A DNA stretch of 24,544 nucleotides, from the IMG/VR virus record IMGVR_UViG_3300009149_000263, positions 1-24,544 of that record; one strand, given 5' to 3'. Positions 6,546-14,556 of this stretch are shown here, piece by piece (position 1 is the stretch's first letter; every line of letters begins with the position of its first letter). Origin of the DNA: a virus. The notes beneath the pieces were generated by a model. It worked only from the letters and a program-made list of their open reading frames with translations, searched no databases and was not told the DNA's origin. The translations under genes were made by a program, and so were the position numbers.

Positions 6546-8407
6546 GCTGGATAGAAGGTCATCAACACAGGCGTACGTCTACATTGAGAAGTAACGAAGA
6601 GTTGCTAAAACTCAATGGATTTATAGACGAGAAGGAAGCTAAGCTTGCTCTTTATGAGTTTTTAAGAAACAACACTACCTTTGCAGTCGATTTAATATTA
6701 GGCGTAAAGCTCTTCCCTTTTCAACATTTAGCCATCAAGTCGATGTTCGAAACCGATTATTTTCTCGGAGTGTGGGCTCGGGGAATGTCGAAGTCTTTTA
6801 CAACGGGTATTTTTGCAGCCTTAGACGCGGTTTTAAATCAAGGGGTGGAGATTGGGATATTGTCGAAATCGTTTAGGCAAGCCAAAATGATTTTCAAAAA
6901 AATAGAAGATGTTGCCGCTAAGCCGGAGGCCGAATTTTTCCGTCAGTGCATCACTAAAACAACAAAAAGTAATGACGAGTGGCTTATGGAAATTGGACGT
7001 AGTCGTATTCGAGCGTTGCCATTGGGGGATGGTGAAAAGTTGCGTGGGTTTCGTTTTCATAGAATTATTATTGACGAGTTTGCGTTGATGCCAGAGAGGA
7101 TTTACAATGAAGTTATTGTGCCTTTCTTGTCCGTGGTAGAGAATCCAGTTCAACGAGACGACCTTTTTAAGCTTGAAAACCGTCTCCTGAAAGAGAACAA
7201 AATGAAGGAGGAGGACAGACACGTGTGGCCCAACAATAAACTTATTGCTTTATCTTCGGCTTCATATAAATTCGAATATCTTTACAAAATGTATACCCAA
7301 TTTGAACACTTGATTGCCGGCGATAAGAAAAAGGACAAAGCCTCTCGGTGCATAATGCAGTACAGCTACGACTGTGCGCCTCAGCAGCTGTACGATCAAA
7401 ATTTAATCAATCAAGCTAAGGCAACAATGAGTCAGTCTCAGTTTGAGCGAGAGTTTGGCGCTATTTTTACAGATGACAGTTCTGGTTATTTCAAGACGAG
7501 TAAAATGGCCTTGTGTACAGTTACGGACGGCGAGCTGCCTTCCGTAGAGGTCCAAGGAGACCCTAGCGCAGAATATATATTGGCCTTTGACCCCTCGTGG
7601 TCTCAGACCGAAAGTTCTGATGATTTTGCAATTCAAATTATGAAGCTGCATCCCGAGGAGCACAAGATCACCCTAGTCCATAGTTATGCATTATCGGGAA
7701 CTTCCCTGAAGCACCATATAAATTATTTTTTGTTTTGTTTGGAAAATTTTAACATAGTAGCTGTTTGCGGGGACTATAACGGGGGAGTTCAATTTTTACA
7801 AGCTTGTAATGAAAGTGCCAGTTTCAAGAAAAAAGAAATAAATCTTAAAACCATTGAAGCTAACCTTGATAAGCCAGAAGATTATCAAAGCGATTTAAGA
7901 TCATACAAAAACCAATACAACAGAAAAGATCATAAATATGTAATTTTGAGAAAGCCTACTAGTCATTGGATTAGACAGGCCAACGAACTATTGCAAGCTA
8001 ATTTTGATCATCGCCGTGTTTATTTTGCCAGCAGAGCTATAGACGACTCTTACGCCACACAAAAAAATAAAAATATTCAAATTCAGGATATTAAATTTTT
8101 AAGAGCTTCGGAGGAGATGAAGCAGTCCAGAGGAGCTAAAATGATTGATTTTATTGAACATCAGTCGGATATGTTAGAATTAACCAAAAATGAATGTGCT
8201 CTGGTGCAGATCACCACTACTCCGCAAGGAACCCAAACCTTTGATTTGCCTTCTAATTTGCGCAGGCAAACAAGTCCAGATAAAGCACGCAAAGATTCTT
8301 ATTCGGCTCTTATTCTGGCCAATTGGATGGCCAAAGTCTATTTGGACGCTCAAGAGTGCAAGGTGGAAGATGTTATAGAAACCTTTACCCCAGAGTTTAT
8401 AATGTAG
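6542..8407 (+). CDS. terL: Terminase large subunit (packaging ATPase-nuclease)
   Basis: The protein has 621 residues, close to T4 gp17. It pumps DNA into the prohead through the portal and cuts the concatemer. The ATPase domain has an atypical Walker A at 78-86 (WARGMSKSF, with R80, K84 and S85), a coupling-type segment GILSKSFRQAKMIF, and Walker B IIIDE at 175-179. The RNase-H-fold nuclease begins near 345. Candidate catalytic aspartates are D350 (LAFDPSW), D411 (CGDYNGG) and D585 (ARKDSYSAL). The start ATG lies on the ATGA overlap with the nuclease gene. No downstream gene overlaps it: the unit ends with TAG, and a 54-base gap holding a palindrome and a promoter-like motif precedes the portal. 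Confidence 0.95.
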   Translation: MSWIEGHQHRRTSTLRSNEELLKLNGFIDEKEAKLALYEFLRNNTTFAVDLILGVKLFPFQHLAIKSMFETDYFLGVWARGMSKSFTTGIFAALDAVLNQGVEIGILSKSFRQAKMIFKKIEDVAAKPEAEFFRQCITKTTKSNDEWLMEIGRSRIRALPLGDGEKLRGFRFHRIIIDEFALMPERIYNEVIVPFLSVVENPVQRDDLFKLENRLLKENKMKEEDRHVWPNNKLIALSSASYKFEYLYKMYTQFEHLIAGDKKKDKASRCIMQYSYDCAPQQLYDQNLINQAKATMSQSQFEREFGAIFTDDSSGYFKTSKMALCTVTDGELPSVEVQGDPSAEYILAFDPSWSQTESSDDFAIQIMKLHPEEHKITLVHSYALSGTSLKHHINYFLFCLENFNIVAVCGDYNGGVQFLQACNESASFKKKEINLKTIEANLDKPEDYQSDLRSYKNQYNRKDHKYVILRKPTSHWIRQANELLQANFDHRRVYFASRAIDDSYATQKNKNIQIQDIKFLRASEEMKQSRGAKMIDFIEHQSDMLELTKNECALVQITTTPQGTQTFDLPSNLRRQTSPDKARKDSYSALILANWMAKVYLDAQECKVEDVIETFTPEFIM

Positions 8408-8410
8408 AGG

Positions 8411-8431
8411 AAGTAACTTTCAAAGTCACTT
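8411..8431. promoter_or_regulatory. Near-perfect AT-rich palindrome before the portal gene
   Basis: AAGTAACTTT and AAAGTCACTT are inverted copies (9 of 10 matching) around a central C. It lies between the terminase stop and the portal promoter-like motif. It could be an operator for a dimeric protein or a weak hairpin. There is no GC stem, so a normal intrinsic terminator is unlikely. Confidence 0.3.
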
Positions 8432-8441
8432 TATTAACTTT

Positions 8442-8450
8442 AAGTGTAAT
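8442..8450 (+). promoter_or_regulatory. AAGTGTA promoter-like motif before the portal gene
   Basis: AAGTGTAAT is followed by TTATTTTTGAC and the ATG at 8462, 20 bases from the motif start. The 15-base stretch TAAGTGTAATTTATT is identical to the site before the protease gene. Confidence 0.55.
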
Positions 8451-8461
8451 TTATTTTTGAC

Positions 8462-10489
8462 ATGGCCGAAAAAAGAAGATATACCAAAAGATCAGATTAT
8501 TGGAGCAAGTTCAAAGCTCAACAAGAGCGGGCAGCTGAAGAGTTCTCGTATACCCAAGGGGGTACGATGCCTAATTACAAACCAGAGCTGATAGGGGAGT
8601 CTTTTTATAACTACGAGTCTAAGGCGTATACTCATGCCGGAGGGCCTAGTGCGAGCACAGGTACCCGTCGCAACAACATTGCTATTGCCCCCAAGCTGTT
8701 TAAGTACGCCAACATTCGAGCAGGAATGCTGCCTTATGAATACGCCTTAGATGGAGTTAATGTTCGAGACGCTATAGAGCTTGCCCAAAAAGCTTATTGC
8801 AATATAGCAGTCTTTAGGAACGCTATCGACATGATGGCTGATTTTGCTAATTCGACCATGTACCTTGAAGGGGGGAATGCCAAGTCTAGGGCCTTTATTA
8901 ATGCGTGGTTGAAGAAAATTAAAATTTGGAATTTAAAGGATCAGTTTTTTAGAGAGTTTTATAGAAGTGGAAATGTGTTTTTATATACCATCGAGGGTAA
9001 AATAAATGTTGAAGATTTTTCCAAAGTAAGAAACCTAGGGTTAAGCCTAAAAACTAACAAGTTGCCCGTTCGTTATATACTTTTAAATCCTTTTGATATA
9101 GTGGCAAAACGCGCTACCTCTTTCGATATGGGCTTGTATGCAAAAGTGTTAAGCGAGTACGAAGCAGAAAGACTCAAGAACCCTAAGACAGACGAAGACG
9201 CAGAGTTATATGAAGCTTTGGACCCTGAGATCCAAAGGAAAATTAAGAATGATTCTTGGTCAATGAGTGGATTGAGGGTAGACCTTGACCCGAAAAAATT
9301 GAGATACGCTTTTTACAAAAAGCAGGATTACGAACCATTTGCCATTCCTTTTGGTTTTCCCGTTTTAGACGATATTGAGTTTAAGATGGAAATGAAAAAG
9401 ATCGACCAGTCTATTTGCAGGACGATTGAAAATGTGGTTCTGATGATTACGATGGGCACCACACCCGATAAAGGGGGCGTTAATCCTCGAAATATTCGAG
9501 CTATGCAGTCCTTGTTCCAAAACCAAAGCGTGGGGCGCATCCTTGTGAGCGATTATACAACTAAAGCGGAATTCATTATTCCAGACATCAATAAGGTTAT
9601 TGGTCCCCAAAAATATGAGGTAGTAAATCAGGACATTAAAGAGGGGTTACAGAACATTATTCTTAATCAAGAAAAATTTGCAAGCACAGAAGTTAAGGCT
9701 CAAATGTTTTTACAGAGACTTAAGGAGTCTCGTGATTCCTTTTTAAATACCTTTTTGCAACCTGAGATAAAACAGCTGTGCAAAAATTACGGTTTTAAAA
9801 ATGCTCCAACTGCCAAGTTTGAGACAATCGATTTACAAGATCAAACTCAAGTGCAAAGGGTTATTACCCGCATGATGGAGTTAGGTGTCTTGCCCCCCAG
9901 TGAAGGAATTAAGGTTATTGAAACGGGAGTATTCCCTAGCGCCAAAGAGCTTGACGAAGCGCAAGAAAAATTCTTGGAAGACCGCCAGAAAGGGTATTAC
10001 AACCCTCTTGTGGGGGGTAGCCCGATGCCTCTAGACTTGGAAGAAGAGGTGGAAATGGAAGAAATCAAGCACCCAACCAGCATGAAAATGTTAGAAAAAG
10101 AGAAGGAAGCGAAGAAGGGAAACAGAAGCGCTTCTAATCCGGGTCGTCCGGTAGGATCCAAAACATTAGCCAAAAACAGATATTCGGTATCTGCAATTAA
10201 GCGGGCCGCAGACATTACCAATGATCTTTTCGTATCTCTTACAAGTGAAGCCAAAAAAGTGTTTAAGAAAAAGAGGTTAAATAAAAACCAAAAGGAAATG
10301 TTAGAAAGGGTCTGCGAATCAGTGGTTGTAGCTAAAGAGAGGAAGGATTGGTTAAAAACCGGGAAAGAATGTATAGGCGACCCCCAAAAACTAATAGGAT
10401 TATCTCCCATGTCGCAAGTTTTAGACATCAGTGCGGAGCATGAATTGGATGATTATGCTGCGGCGATTTTGTACCACGCAAGCGTTTAG
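8462..10489 (+). CDS. Portal protein
   Basis: The protein has 675 residues. It would form the dodecameric ring at the head vertex through which DNA enters and leaves. The assignment rests on position (directly between large terminase and prohead protease), length, and portal-like features: a mixed alpha/beta clip and wing region, for example YRSGNVFLYTIEG near residues 164-176, which is typical of portals, the segment VRYILLNPFDIVAK, and a long helical region after residue 300. The C-terminal 170 residues are highly charged (EEEVEMEEIKHPTSMKMLEKEKEAKK) with a basic helical end, and resemble a portal crown or tail. The ATG has no Shine-Dalgarno but has the AAGTGTAAT motif 20 bases upstream. 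An 83-base gap with a second copy of the motif follows. Confidence 0.88.
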   Translation: MAEKRRYTKRSDYWSKFKAQQERAAEEFSYTQGGTMPNYKPELIGESFYNYESKAYTHAGGPSASTGTRRNNIAIAPKLFKYANIRAGMLPYEYALDGVNVRDAIELAQKAYCNIAVFRNAIDMMADFANSTMYLEGGNAKSRAFINAWLKKIKIWNLKDQFFREFYRSGNVFLYTIEGKINVEDFSKVRNLGLSLKTNKLPVRYILLNPFDIVAKRATSFDMGLYAKVLSEYEAERLKNPKTDEDAELYEALDPEIQRKIKNDSWSMSGLRVDLDPKKLRYAFYKKQDYEPFAIPFGFPVLDDIEFKMEMKKIDQSICRTIENVVLMITMGTTPDKGGVNPRNIRAMQSLFQNQSVGRILVSDYTTKAEFIIPDINKVIGPQKYEVVNQDIKEGLQNIILNQEKFASTEVKAQMFLQRLKESRDSFLNTFLQPEIKQLCKNYGFKNAPTAKFETIDLQDQTQVQRVITRMMELGVLPPSEGIKVIETGVFPSAKELDEAQEKFLEDRQKGYYNPLVGGSPMPLDLEEEVEMEEIKHPTSMKMLEKEKEAKKGNRSASNPGRPVGSKTLAKNRYSVSAIKRAADITNDLFVSLTSEAKKVFKKKRLNKNQKEMLERVCESVVVAKERKDWLKTGKECIGDPQKLIGLSPMSQVLDISAEHELDDYAAAILYHASV

Positions 10490-10551
10490 TGCATAAAATA
10501 CTCCGGCATCCCAAGTGAAACAAGCAGAAAAAATTCTCTCGCTAAATAATT

Positions 10552-10560
10552 AAGTGTAAT
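10552..10560 (+). promoter_or_regulatory. AAGTGTA promoter-like motif before the protease-scaffold gene
   Basis: AAGTGTAAT is followed by TTATTTGTGCAT and the ATG at 10573, 21 bases from the motif start. It shares TAAGTGTAATTTATT with the portal site. The spacing supports ATG 10573 as start, not the in-frame GTG at 10567. Confidence 0.55.
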
Positions 10561-10572
10561 TTATTTGTGCAT

Positions 10573-12150
10573 ATGGCGGATAACTTCAAATATAAAACAA
10601 AGTATAGCTTTGATATTTACGCGACAACCGATTTGGAAAATGACCTTAATATCAGTTTAGCCTCTTTAGAGAACCTTCGCCCCCTTATACCCAAATCAAT
10701 AGACTTGGAAAGAAATATTGACTTGGTGGGGGCTGCATTTAATGCTGCTGTTGTTAATAAATTTAATAAAAATGGAGATGGGATCAACTCAGAAACAGCC
10801 GTTGACCTCATAGAATATTTTGTCAACAAGCCCACAAACATAGAACACAAGAAGCAAAAAGTGGTAGGGCACATTGTTAATGCAGGGTTTACCGACACAA
10901 ACAATAATAAAATAATAGGTAATTCTGCTGCTTTAAAGAACAAAGACCCTTACTATATTTCTTTGGCGGCGGTTATCTATAAAACTGTAAACAAGGATTT
11001 TGCAGATGTTTTACTTCAGTCTAGTGACGCAGACAGTGATTTTTTTAATAAAATTTCCGCTAGCTGGGAGTTAGGTTTTAATGATTTTGTTTTAGCGGTT
11101 GGATCGAAAGACCTGAAAGATGCGGATATTATCACCGACCCTAAGCACATTAATGAAATGAAGCATCATTTGAAAGCTTTTGAAGGGGAGGGAAAATTAA
11201 ATGATGGCACTCCTATCTACAGGCTCGTGGTGGGAGACGTTTTTCCTTTGGGGATTGGTTTTACCACCAATCCTGCTGCAGATGTAAGCGGTTTAATTGT
11301 TCAAAAGAATATAGATTTAGAGGTGAATGATCACCGAGACGCACAAAAAGAAGAAAATAATTTTAAAAATAATATTTTAAAAATTTCACAAAGTGAAATA
11401 AATAATGTAAAAAATACTAATACTATGGATATTACAGAGTTCAAAACCGAGTTCGAGAAGATTCTCGATTCGAAGTTAGCGGACAACGCTGAATTCACTC
11501 AGGAAGCTGTGGCCAGTGTTGCATCTCATGTTATCGACAAGATTCGTGAGAAAGACGAGGCTTGGAATGCTGAAAGAGGAGCGGCTGAGGCTGAAAAGGC
11601 TCAGGCTGAGAAGGATGCAACCGAAGCTAAATCTTCGATCGAAGAACTTCAGAAGAAGTTGGAGGAAGCTAGCGATAAAATTAATTCGTTAGAATCTTCC
11701 ATCAGCACTGCTGCGGCAGAACAGTTATTCAATGTTCGGATGGAAGCTATCGATGAGCTTTACGATCTTTCGGATCAAGACAGGACTGTCTTGGCGAATG
11801 AAGTGAAGACTCTTGAGGCTTCGGATGCCGCTTTTGAAGACTACCAATCTAAATTGTCATCGTTGCTTCTACATAAAAGCAAAGCTTTTAAAGTGGAGCA
11901 GGAGAAGCAATTTGAGGCAAAGGTTCAGGAAGAGCTTGAAAAACGCTTGACTACCACTTCGCAAGAGGTGCGTGCTGCCGTTACAGAGCCCGCTGTTGCA
12001 ACCGATGAATGCGTTGAAGATTTCGTTGACAATGTTGAAGTACCACACTCTAGCATTGCTAATAATAACGAAGCTTCTTCCGCAGAAGACTCTTTGAGCG
12101 ATCAGTTCAGGAAGGCTTTTAACACTGAAAACATTTCAATAACATACTAA
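10573..12150 (+). CDS. Prohead maturation protease fused to scaffold protein
   Basis: The protein has 525 residues from ATG 10573; GTG 10567 is also in frame but falls too close to the motif. The first 250 residues look like a herpesvirus-fold prohead protease. PTNIEHKKQKVVGHI holds the likely catalytic H92, ISASWELGF the likely S162, and the domain closes with GIGFTTNPAADVSGL. After an Asn- and Lys-rich linker (about residues 258-284), the rest is a helical, acidic coiled-coil region rich in Ala, Glu and Lys with EELQKKLEEASDKI, as in phage scaffold cores. The protease would cut scaffold and capsid proteins during head maturation. An in-frame ATG at residue 285 could yield scaffold alone. 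The role of each half is inferred from sequence type and position before the capsid gene. Confidence 0.82.
   Translation: MADNFKYKTKYSFDIYATTDLENDLNISLASLENLRPLIPKSIDLERNIDLVGAAFNAAVVNKFNKNGDGINSETAVDLIEYFVNKPTNIEHKKQKVVGHIVNAGFTDTNNNKIIGNSAALKNKDPYYISLAAVIYKTVNKDFADVLLQSSDADSDFFNKISASWELGFNDFVLAVGSKDLKDADIITDPKHINEMKHHLKAFEGEGKLNDGTPIYRLVVGDVFPLGIGFTTNPAADVSGLIVQKNIDLEVNDHRDAQKEENNFKNNILKISQSEINNVKNTNTMDITEFKTEFEKILDSKLADNAEFTQEAVASVASHVIDKIREKDEAWNAERGAAEAEKAQAEKDATEAKSSIEELQKKLEEASDKINSLESSISTAAAEQLFNVRMEAIDELYDLSDQDRTVLANEVKTLEASDAAFEDYQSKLSSLLLHKSKAFKVEQEKQFEAKVQEELEKRLTTTSQEVRAAVTEPAVATDECVEDFVDNVEVPHSSIANNNEASSAEDSLSDQFRKAFNTENISITY
11425..12150 (+). CDS. Possible separate scaffold protein from an internal start
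   Basis: This is an in-frame ATG inside the protease-scaffold gene, giving 241 residues (MDITEFKTEFEKILDSKL onward). The 85 bases before it are very AT-rich and read as a low-complexity linker, much like a former intergenic spacer. The leader TACTAATACTATGG resembles the leader of the next gene (AAACTACTATGG). Codon choice changes abruptly at this ATG to the style of the capsid gene. Phage lambda makes its scaffold Nu3 from an internal start in the protease gene C in the same way. The internal start is inference. Confidence 0.45.
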   Translation: MDITEFKTEFEKILDSKLADNAEFTQEAVASVASHVIDKIREKDEAWNAERGAAEAEKAQAEKDATEAKSSIEELQKKLEEASDKINSLESSISTAAAEQLFNVRMEAIDELYDLSDQDRTVLANEVKTLEASDAAFEDYQSKLSSLLLHKSKAFKVEQEKQFEAKVQEELEKRLTTTSQEVRAAVTEPAVATDECVEDFVDNVEVPHSSIANNNEASSAEDSLSDQFRKAFNTENISITY

Positions 12151-12164
12151 ACAAATAAACTACT

Positions 12165-12830
12165 ATGGCACTTAGATTATACCCTTTTAGGCAATATAAC
12201 GAAACGGATGTCATCAACCTGTATGCAAATCAGGTTGTTGATGACAATCCGACAACCAACGGTAACGGTAGCGCAGGCGTGATGGTAAAGGTATTGAGCG
12301 GTAATATGAACCAAGATACTTTCGATCTTATCGGAAGTGATTACTTGGGTAAAACAGATTATCCGTTCTTGGGCGCTGACAAGTACCCAACAGTTCCTTT
12401 ACGATTCGTGGCTGCTTCTACCGGTAACGGAGTATTAGGCGTCACTCTTAATCAAACACTTAAGCATGACGAGAACGGAGAAAAACTTCTCTATAACCCA
12501 GTTAAAAAAGATGAACTACAGGCAGTTCTTAGCGGTCAGGCTTGCCCGGTCGCTACGAGAGGTCTTTTCACTTTTGATGAAAATGCTTACGAGAAGGATG
12601 CTAATTTTGTCCCCGGGAATATCGCAGGTATTTCTGCGGGTACTGATGGTAAGTTAACTGGATTCGCTCGCGAATCTTTAGCTGACCTAGCGGGAACTAT
12701 TGTTGGTCAGATTCTTGGAACTGGCAACAGAACCTCTCAGAACGGTCAATCAGACATTTTCGCTGGCACGGGTACTGCGCAGTATGCGTTGGTACAGTTG
12801 GATTGTTCCGCTTCTTGGGACGTTGCATAA
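12165..12830 (+). CDS. Probable virion protein, candidate capsid decoration protein
   Basis: The protein has 221 residues, rich in Gly, Asn, Thr, Asp and Ala, with beta-strand patterns and no membrane segment (for example GVMVKVLSGNM, VPLRFVAAST and YALVQLDCSASWDVA). I do not recognise a family by sequence. Its place between scaffold and major capsid genes, its size, and its capsid-gene-like codon use suggest an abundant head protein such as a decoration or stabilising protein. It starts with ATG 15 bases after the previous stop, with leader AAACAAATAAACTACT and no Shine-Dalgarno or promoter-like motif, so it is probably read on the transcript of the upstream gene. Confidence 0.7.
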   Translation: MALRLYPFRQYNETDVINLYANQVVDDNPTTNGNGSAGVMVKVLSGNMNQDTFDLIGSDYLGKTDYPFLGADKYPTVPLRFVAASTGNGVLGVTLNQTLKHDENGEKLLYNPVKKDELQAVLSGQACPVATRGLFTFDENAYEKDANFVPGNIAGISAGTDGKLTGFARESLADLAGTIVGQILGTGNRTSQNGQSDIFAGTGTAQYALVQLDCSASWDVA

Positions 12831-12859
12831 CATTAACTCAGAAAGGAATTAATAATATA

Positions 12860-14017
12860 ATGAAAATTACATTAAAAAGAACCGACGAGCAAGTGGAACT
12901 GGTGAAAGCAATGGGATCTCGTAACAGAGAGACCGCTTACGCCGCTCAAATTGCGTTAGCTGAGTTTATTGGTCCGGTGTTAGCCGAAGTTATCAATAAT
13001 GCTCCAACTATCAGCAATCTGTTCACCCCGATAGAATATAATGCTGACGACAATCCTTCGATTCCGTTGGACTTGTATTACGATGTTTTTGATGAGGATT
13101 ACATCCGCGTTTACAGCCAGTCTGTGGCGGGCGGTCTTCCCACCAACTACATTCAACCCACGGCCTCCGAATTAAAGTTCGCTACTTATAGCTTGGATAG
13201 CGCGGTGTCTTTCGACAGAAAGTACGCTTCCCGCTCTAGACTTGACGTGATTGGTAAAACTTTTACTCGTGTGGCACAGGAAGTTCTCCTTAAACAGGAA
13301 AGAACATCTTCCAACCTCTTGATGACAGCTCTCGCGAATGCGACCAACGGTAATGCGGCATTAACTGCTAAAAACCGTAACGTGTTCAGAACTGCTCAGG
13401 CTAACCGTTTCTTGATTGACGATTTAAATAAATTGTTTACCAAGATGAAGAGGGTTAATTCTTCATGGTCCGGCGGTACACCTGCCGGTGCCCGCAAGGC
13501 ATTGACTGACCTTCTGGTTTCACCTGAAGTAGTTGAGCAGATTCGTTCTATGGCTTATCAGCCAGTGAGTACTTTGGGTCCGGCCGGTGCTGCTGCGGTA
13601 GCAGGCGACGGAGCTGGTATTGCTGCGACTGATGCCGTGAGAAATTCAGTGTTTGGCCAGAGCGGCTTAACGGAGTTCTTCGGTGTAGCTATCATGGAGG
13701 TCCTTGAGTTAGGTGTTGGCAAGCGTTTCAATGACGTCTTCGATACTGTGGCAGGTACTACCGATTATCTTAATCATGGTTCCGTCACAGCTTCTAGTGC
13801 CTTCAATGGCGCTAGTGAGGAAATCATTGTTGGTCTTGACCGCAGTCGTGACGCGATGATTCGCGCTATTGCTGTGGATTCCGAAACTGGATCTCAATTC
13901 AACTTGGTCGCTGATGATCAGTTCTCTAATAGACAGCAGAGAATCGGTTATTACGGCGCATTGGAAGAGGGACGTATGGTCTTGGACAATAGAGCCTTAG
14001 TGGGCTTAATCATGTAA
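12860..14017 (+). CDS. Major capsid protein
   Basis: The protein has 385 residues from ATG 12860. An upstream in-frame ATG at 12803 would overlap the previous gene, while AGAAAGGAA at 12840-12848 is one of the few Shine-Dalgarno sequences in the window and supports 12860. The protein has an N-terminal helical region, then IPLDLYYDVFDEDYIRVY and a long alpha/beta body ending in YYGALEEGRMVLDNRALVGLIM. This fits an HK97-fold capsid subunit by length and position after protease and scaffold; the fold itself is inferred. Codons are strikingly C- and T-ending and avoid rare AT-rich ones, as expected for the most abundant virion protein. A strong terminator follows the stop by 19 bases. Confidence 0.88.
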   Translation: MKITLKRTDEQVELVKAMGSRNRETAYAAQIALAEFIGPVLAEVINNAPTISNLFTPIEYNADDNPSIPLDLYYDVFDEDYIRVYSQSVAGGLPTNYIQPTASELKFATYSLDSAVSFDRKYASRSRLDVIGKTFTRVAQEVLLKQERTSSNLLMTALANATNGNAALTAKNRNVFRTAQANRFLIDDLNKLFTKMKRVNSSWSGGTPAGARKALTDLLVSPEVVEQIRSMAYQPVSTLGPAGAAAVAGDGAGIAATDAVRNSVFGQSGLTEFFGVAIMEVLELGVGKRFNDVFDTVAGTTDYLNHGSVTASSAFNGASEEIIVGLDRSRDAMIRAIAVDSETGSQFNLVADDQFSNRQQRIGYYGALEEGRMVLDNRALVGLIM

Positions 14018-14036
14018 TCAGCTTGATTCTGATTGA

Positions 14037-14070
14037 CTCCGCCCCTTTAGGGGGGCGGAGTTTTTTTTTT
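14037..14070 (+). terminator. Intrinsic terminator after the major capsid gene
   Basis: A nine-base stem, CTCCGCCCC (14037-14045) with GGGGCGGAG (14052-14060), has a six-base loop and is followed by ten T. It is the strongest terminator in the window and would end the portal-to-capsid transcript. Confidence 0.92.
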
Positions 14071-14086
14071 GGAAAAATGCTTTTTT

Positions 14087-14095
14087 AGTTGTAAT
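14087..14095 (+). promoter_or_regulatory. Variant promoter-like motif before the Lys-rich protein gene
   Basis: AGTTGTAAT differs from AGTGTAAT by one inserted T. It lies 17 bases before ATG 14104 and directly after a strong terminator, where a new promoter is needed. Confidence 0.35.
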
Positions 14096-14103
14096 ATATT
14101 ACC

Positions 14104-14535
14104 ATGGCAGCGAAAAAGAAAACTAAGAAAAAAACGGTGAAAAAGTCTGTAGCCAAGAGTATCACCAAAAAGACCAATTTAGAAGACCTTCAAAATTTTG
14201 CTACAGGGAAGCTAGATGACAATGCTATAGAGAAGGTTAAAAAGCTTGAGGAGGTACTTGGGATTAAAACGGTTAATCCATTTGGAACGAATGACCCTAA
14301 TATTTTTGAAGGTCGGCTGAAAGAGTCCAATTTGAATGATTTGCAGAGCCTAGCTATGAAAGTAGGAGTCTTTCCTGATGGTATGCTAGGGAGATTAAAG
14401 CAAAAACTTCGCGAAGAGTTTAAGCGTACAACTAGGGGTTCTCGTACTATCAGCATGGAGGACCCTTTGCCTATTCATGATCCGAGTCATCCGAACCATG
14501 AAAGAGCTAAAAAATTAATGAGCGAAGGTTTCTAG
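14104..14535 (+). CDS. Lys-rich protein with SAP/Rho-N-like repeats
   Basis: The protein has 143 residues. The first 24 residues are almost only Lys, Thr, Ala, Ser and Val (AAKKKTKKKTVKKSVAKS), like a histone H1 tail. Two similar segments follow: NLEDLQNFATGKL and, about 60 residues later, NLNDLQSLAMKVGVFPDGML leading into LKQKLREEFKR. The second looks like a helix-extended-loop-helix unit of SAP or Rho-N type, which usually binds nucleic acid. The position, right after the capsid terminator, suggests a head-associated or connector protein. DNA contact inside the head is a reasonable inference but unproven. I do not recognise the family. It has its own promoter-like variant, and the next gene starts 21 bases after its stop. 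Confidence 0.7.
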   Translation: MAAKKKTKKKTVKKSVAKSITKKTNLEDLQNFATGKLDDNAIEKVKKLEEVLGIKTVNPFGTNDPNIFEGRLKESNLNDLQSLAMKVGVFPDGMLGRLKQKLREEFKRTTRGSRTISMEDPLPIHDPSHPNHERAKKLMSEGF

Positions 14536-14539
14536 TTTT

Positions 14540-14548
14540 TAGTGTAAA
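14540..14548 (+). promoter_or_regulatory. AAGTGTA-like motif before the putative connector gene
   Basis: TAGTGTAAA begins 17 bases before ATG 14557. A second partial copy, TAGTGTATG, overlaps the start codon itself. Confidence 0.4.
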
Positions 14549-14556
14549 TATAGTGT

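Noticed and set aside
6833-7222. Antisense ORFs inside the terminase gene (6833-7222 and 7403-7663, minus)
   Set aside because: They lie wholly within a well-supported gene and have no recognisable motif or start signal.
10567-10572. GTG at 10567 as start of the protease gene
   Set aside because: ATG 10573 fits the motif-to-start spacing of the other genes better.
12803-12859. ATG 12803 as start of the capsid gene
   Set aside because: It lies inside the previous gene, and a Shine-Dalgarno favours ATG 12860.
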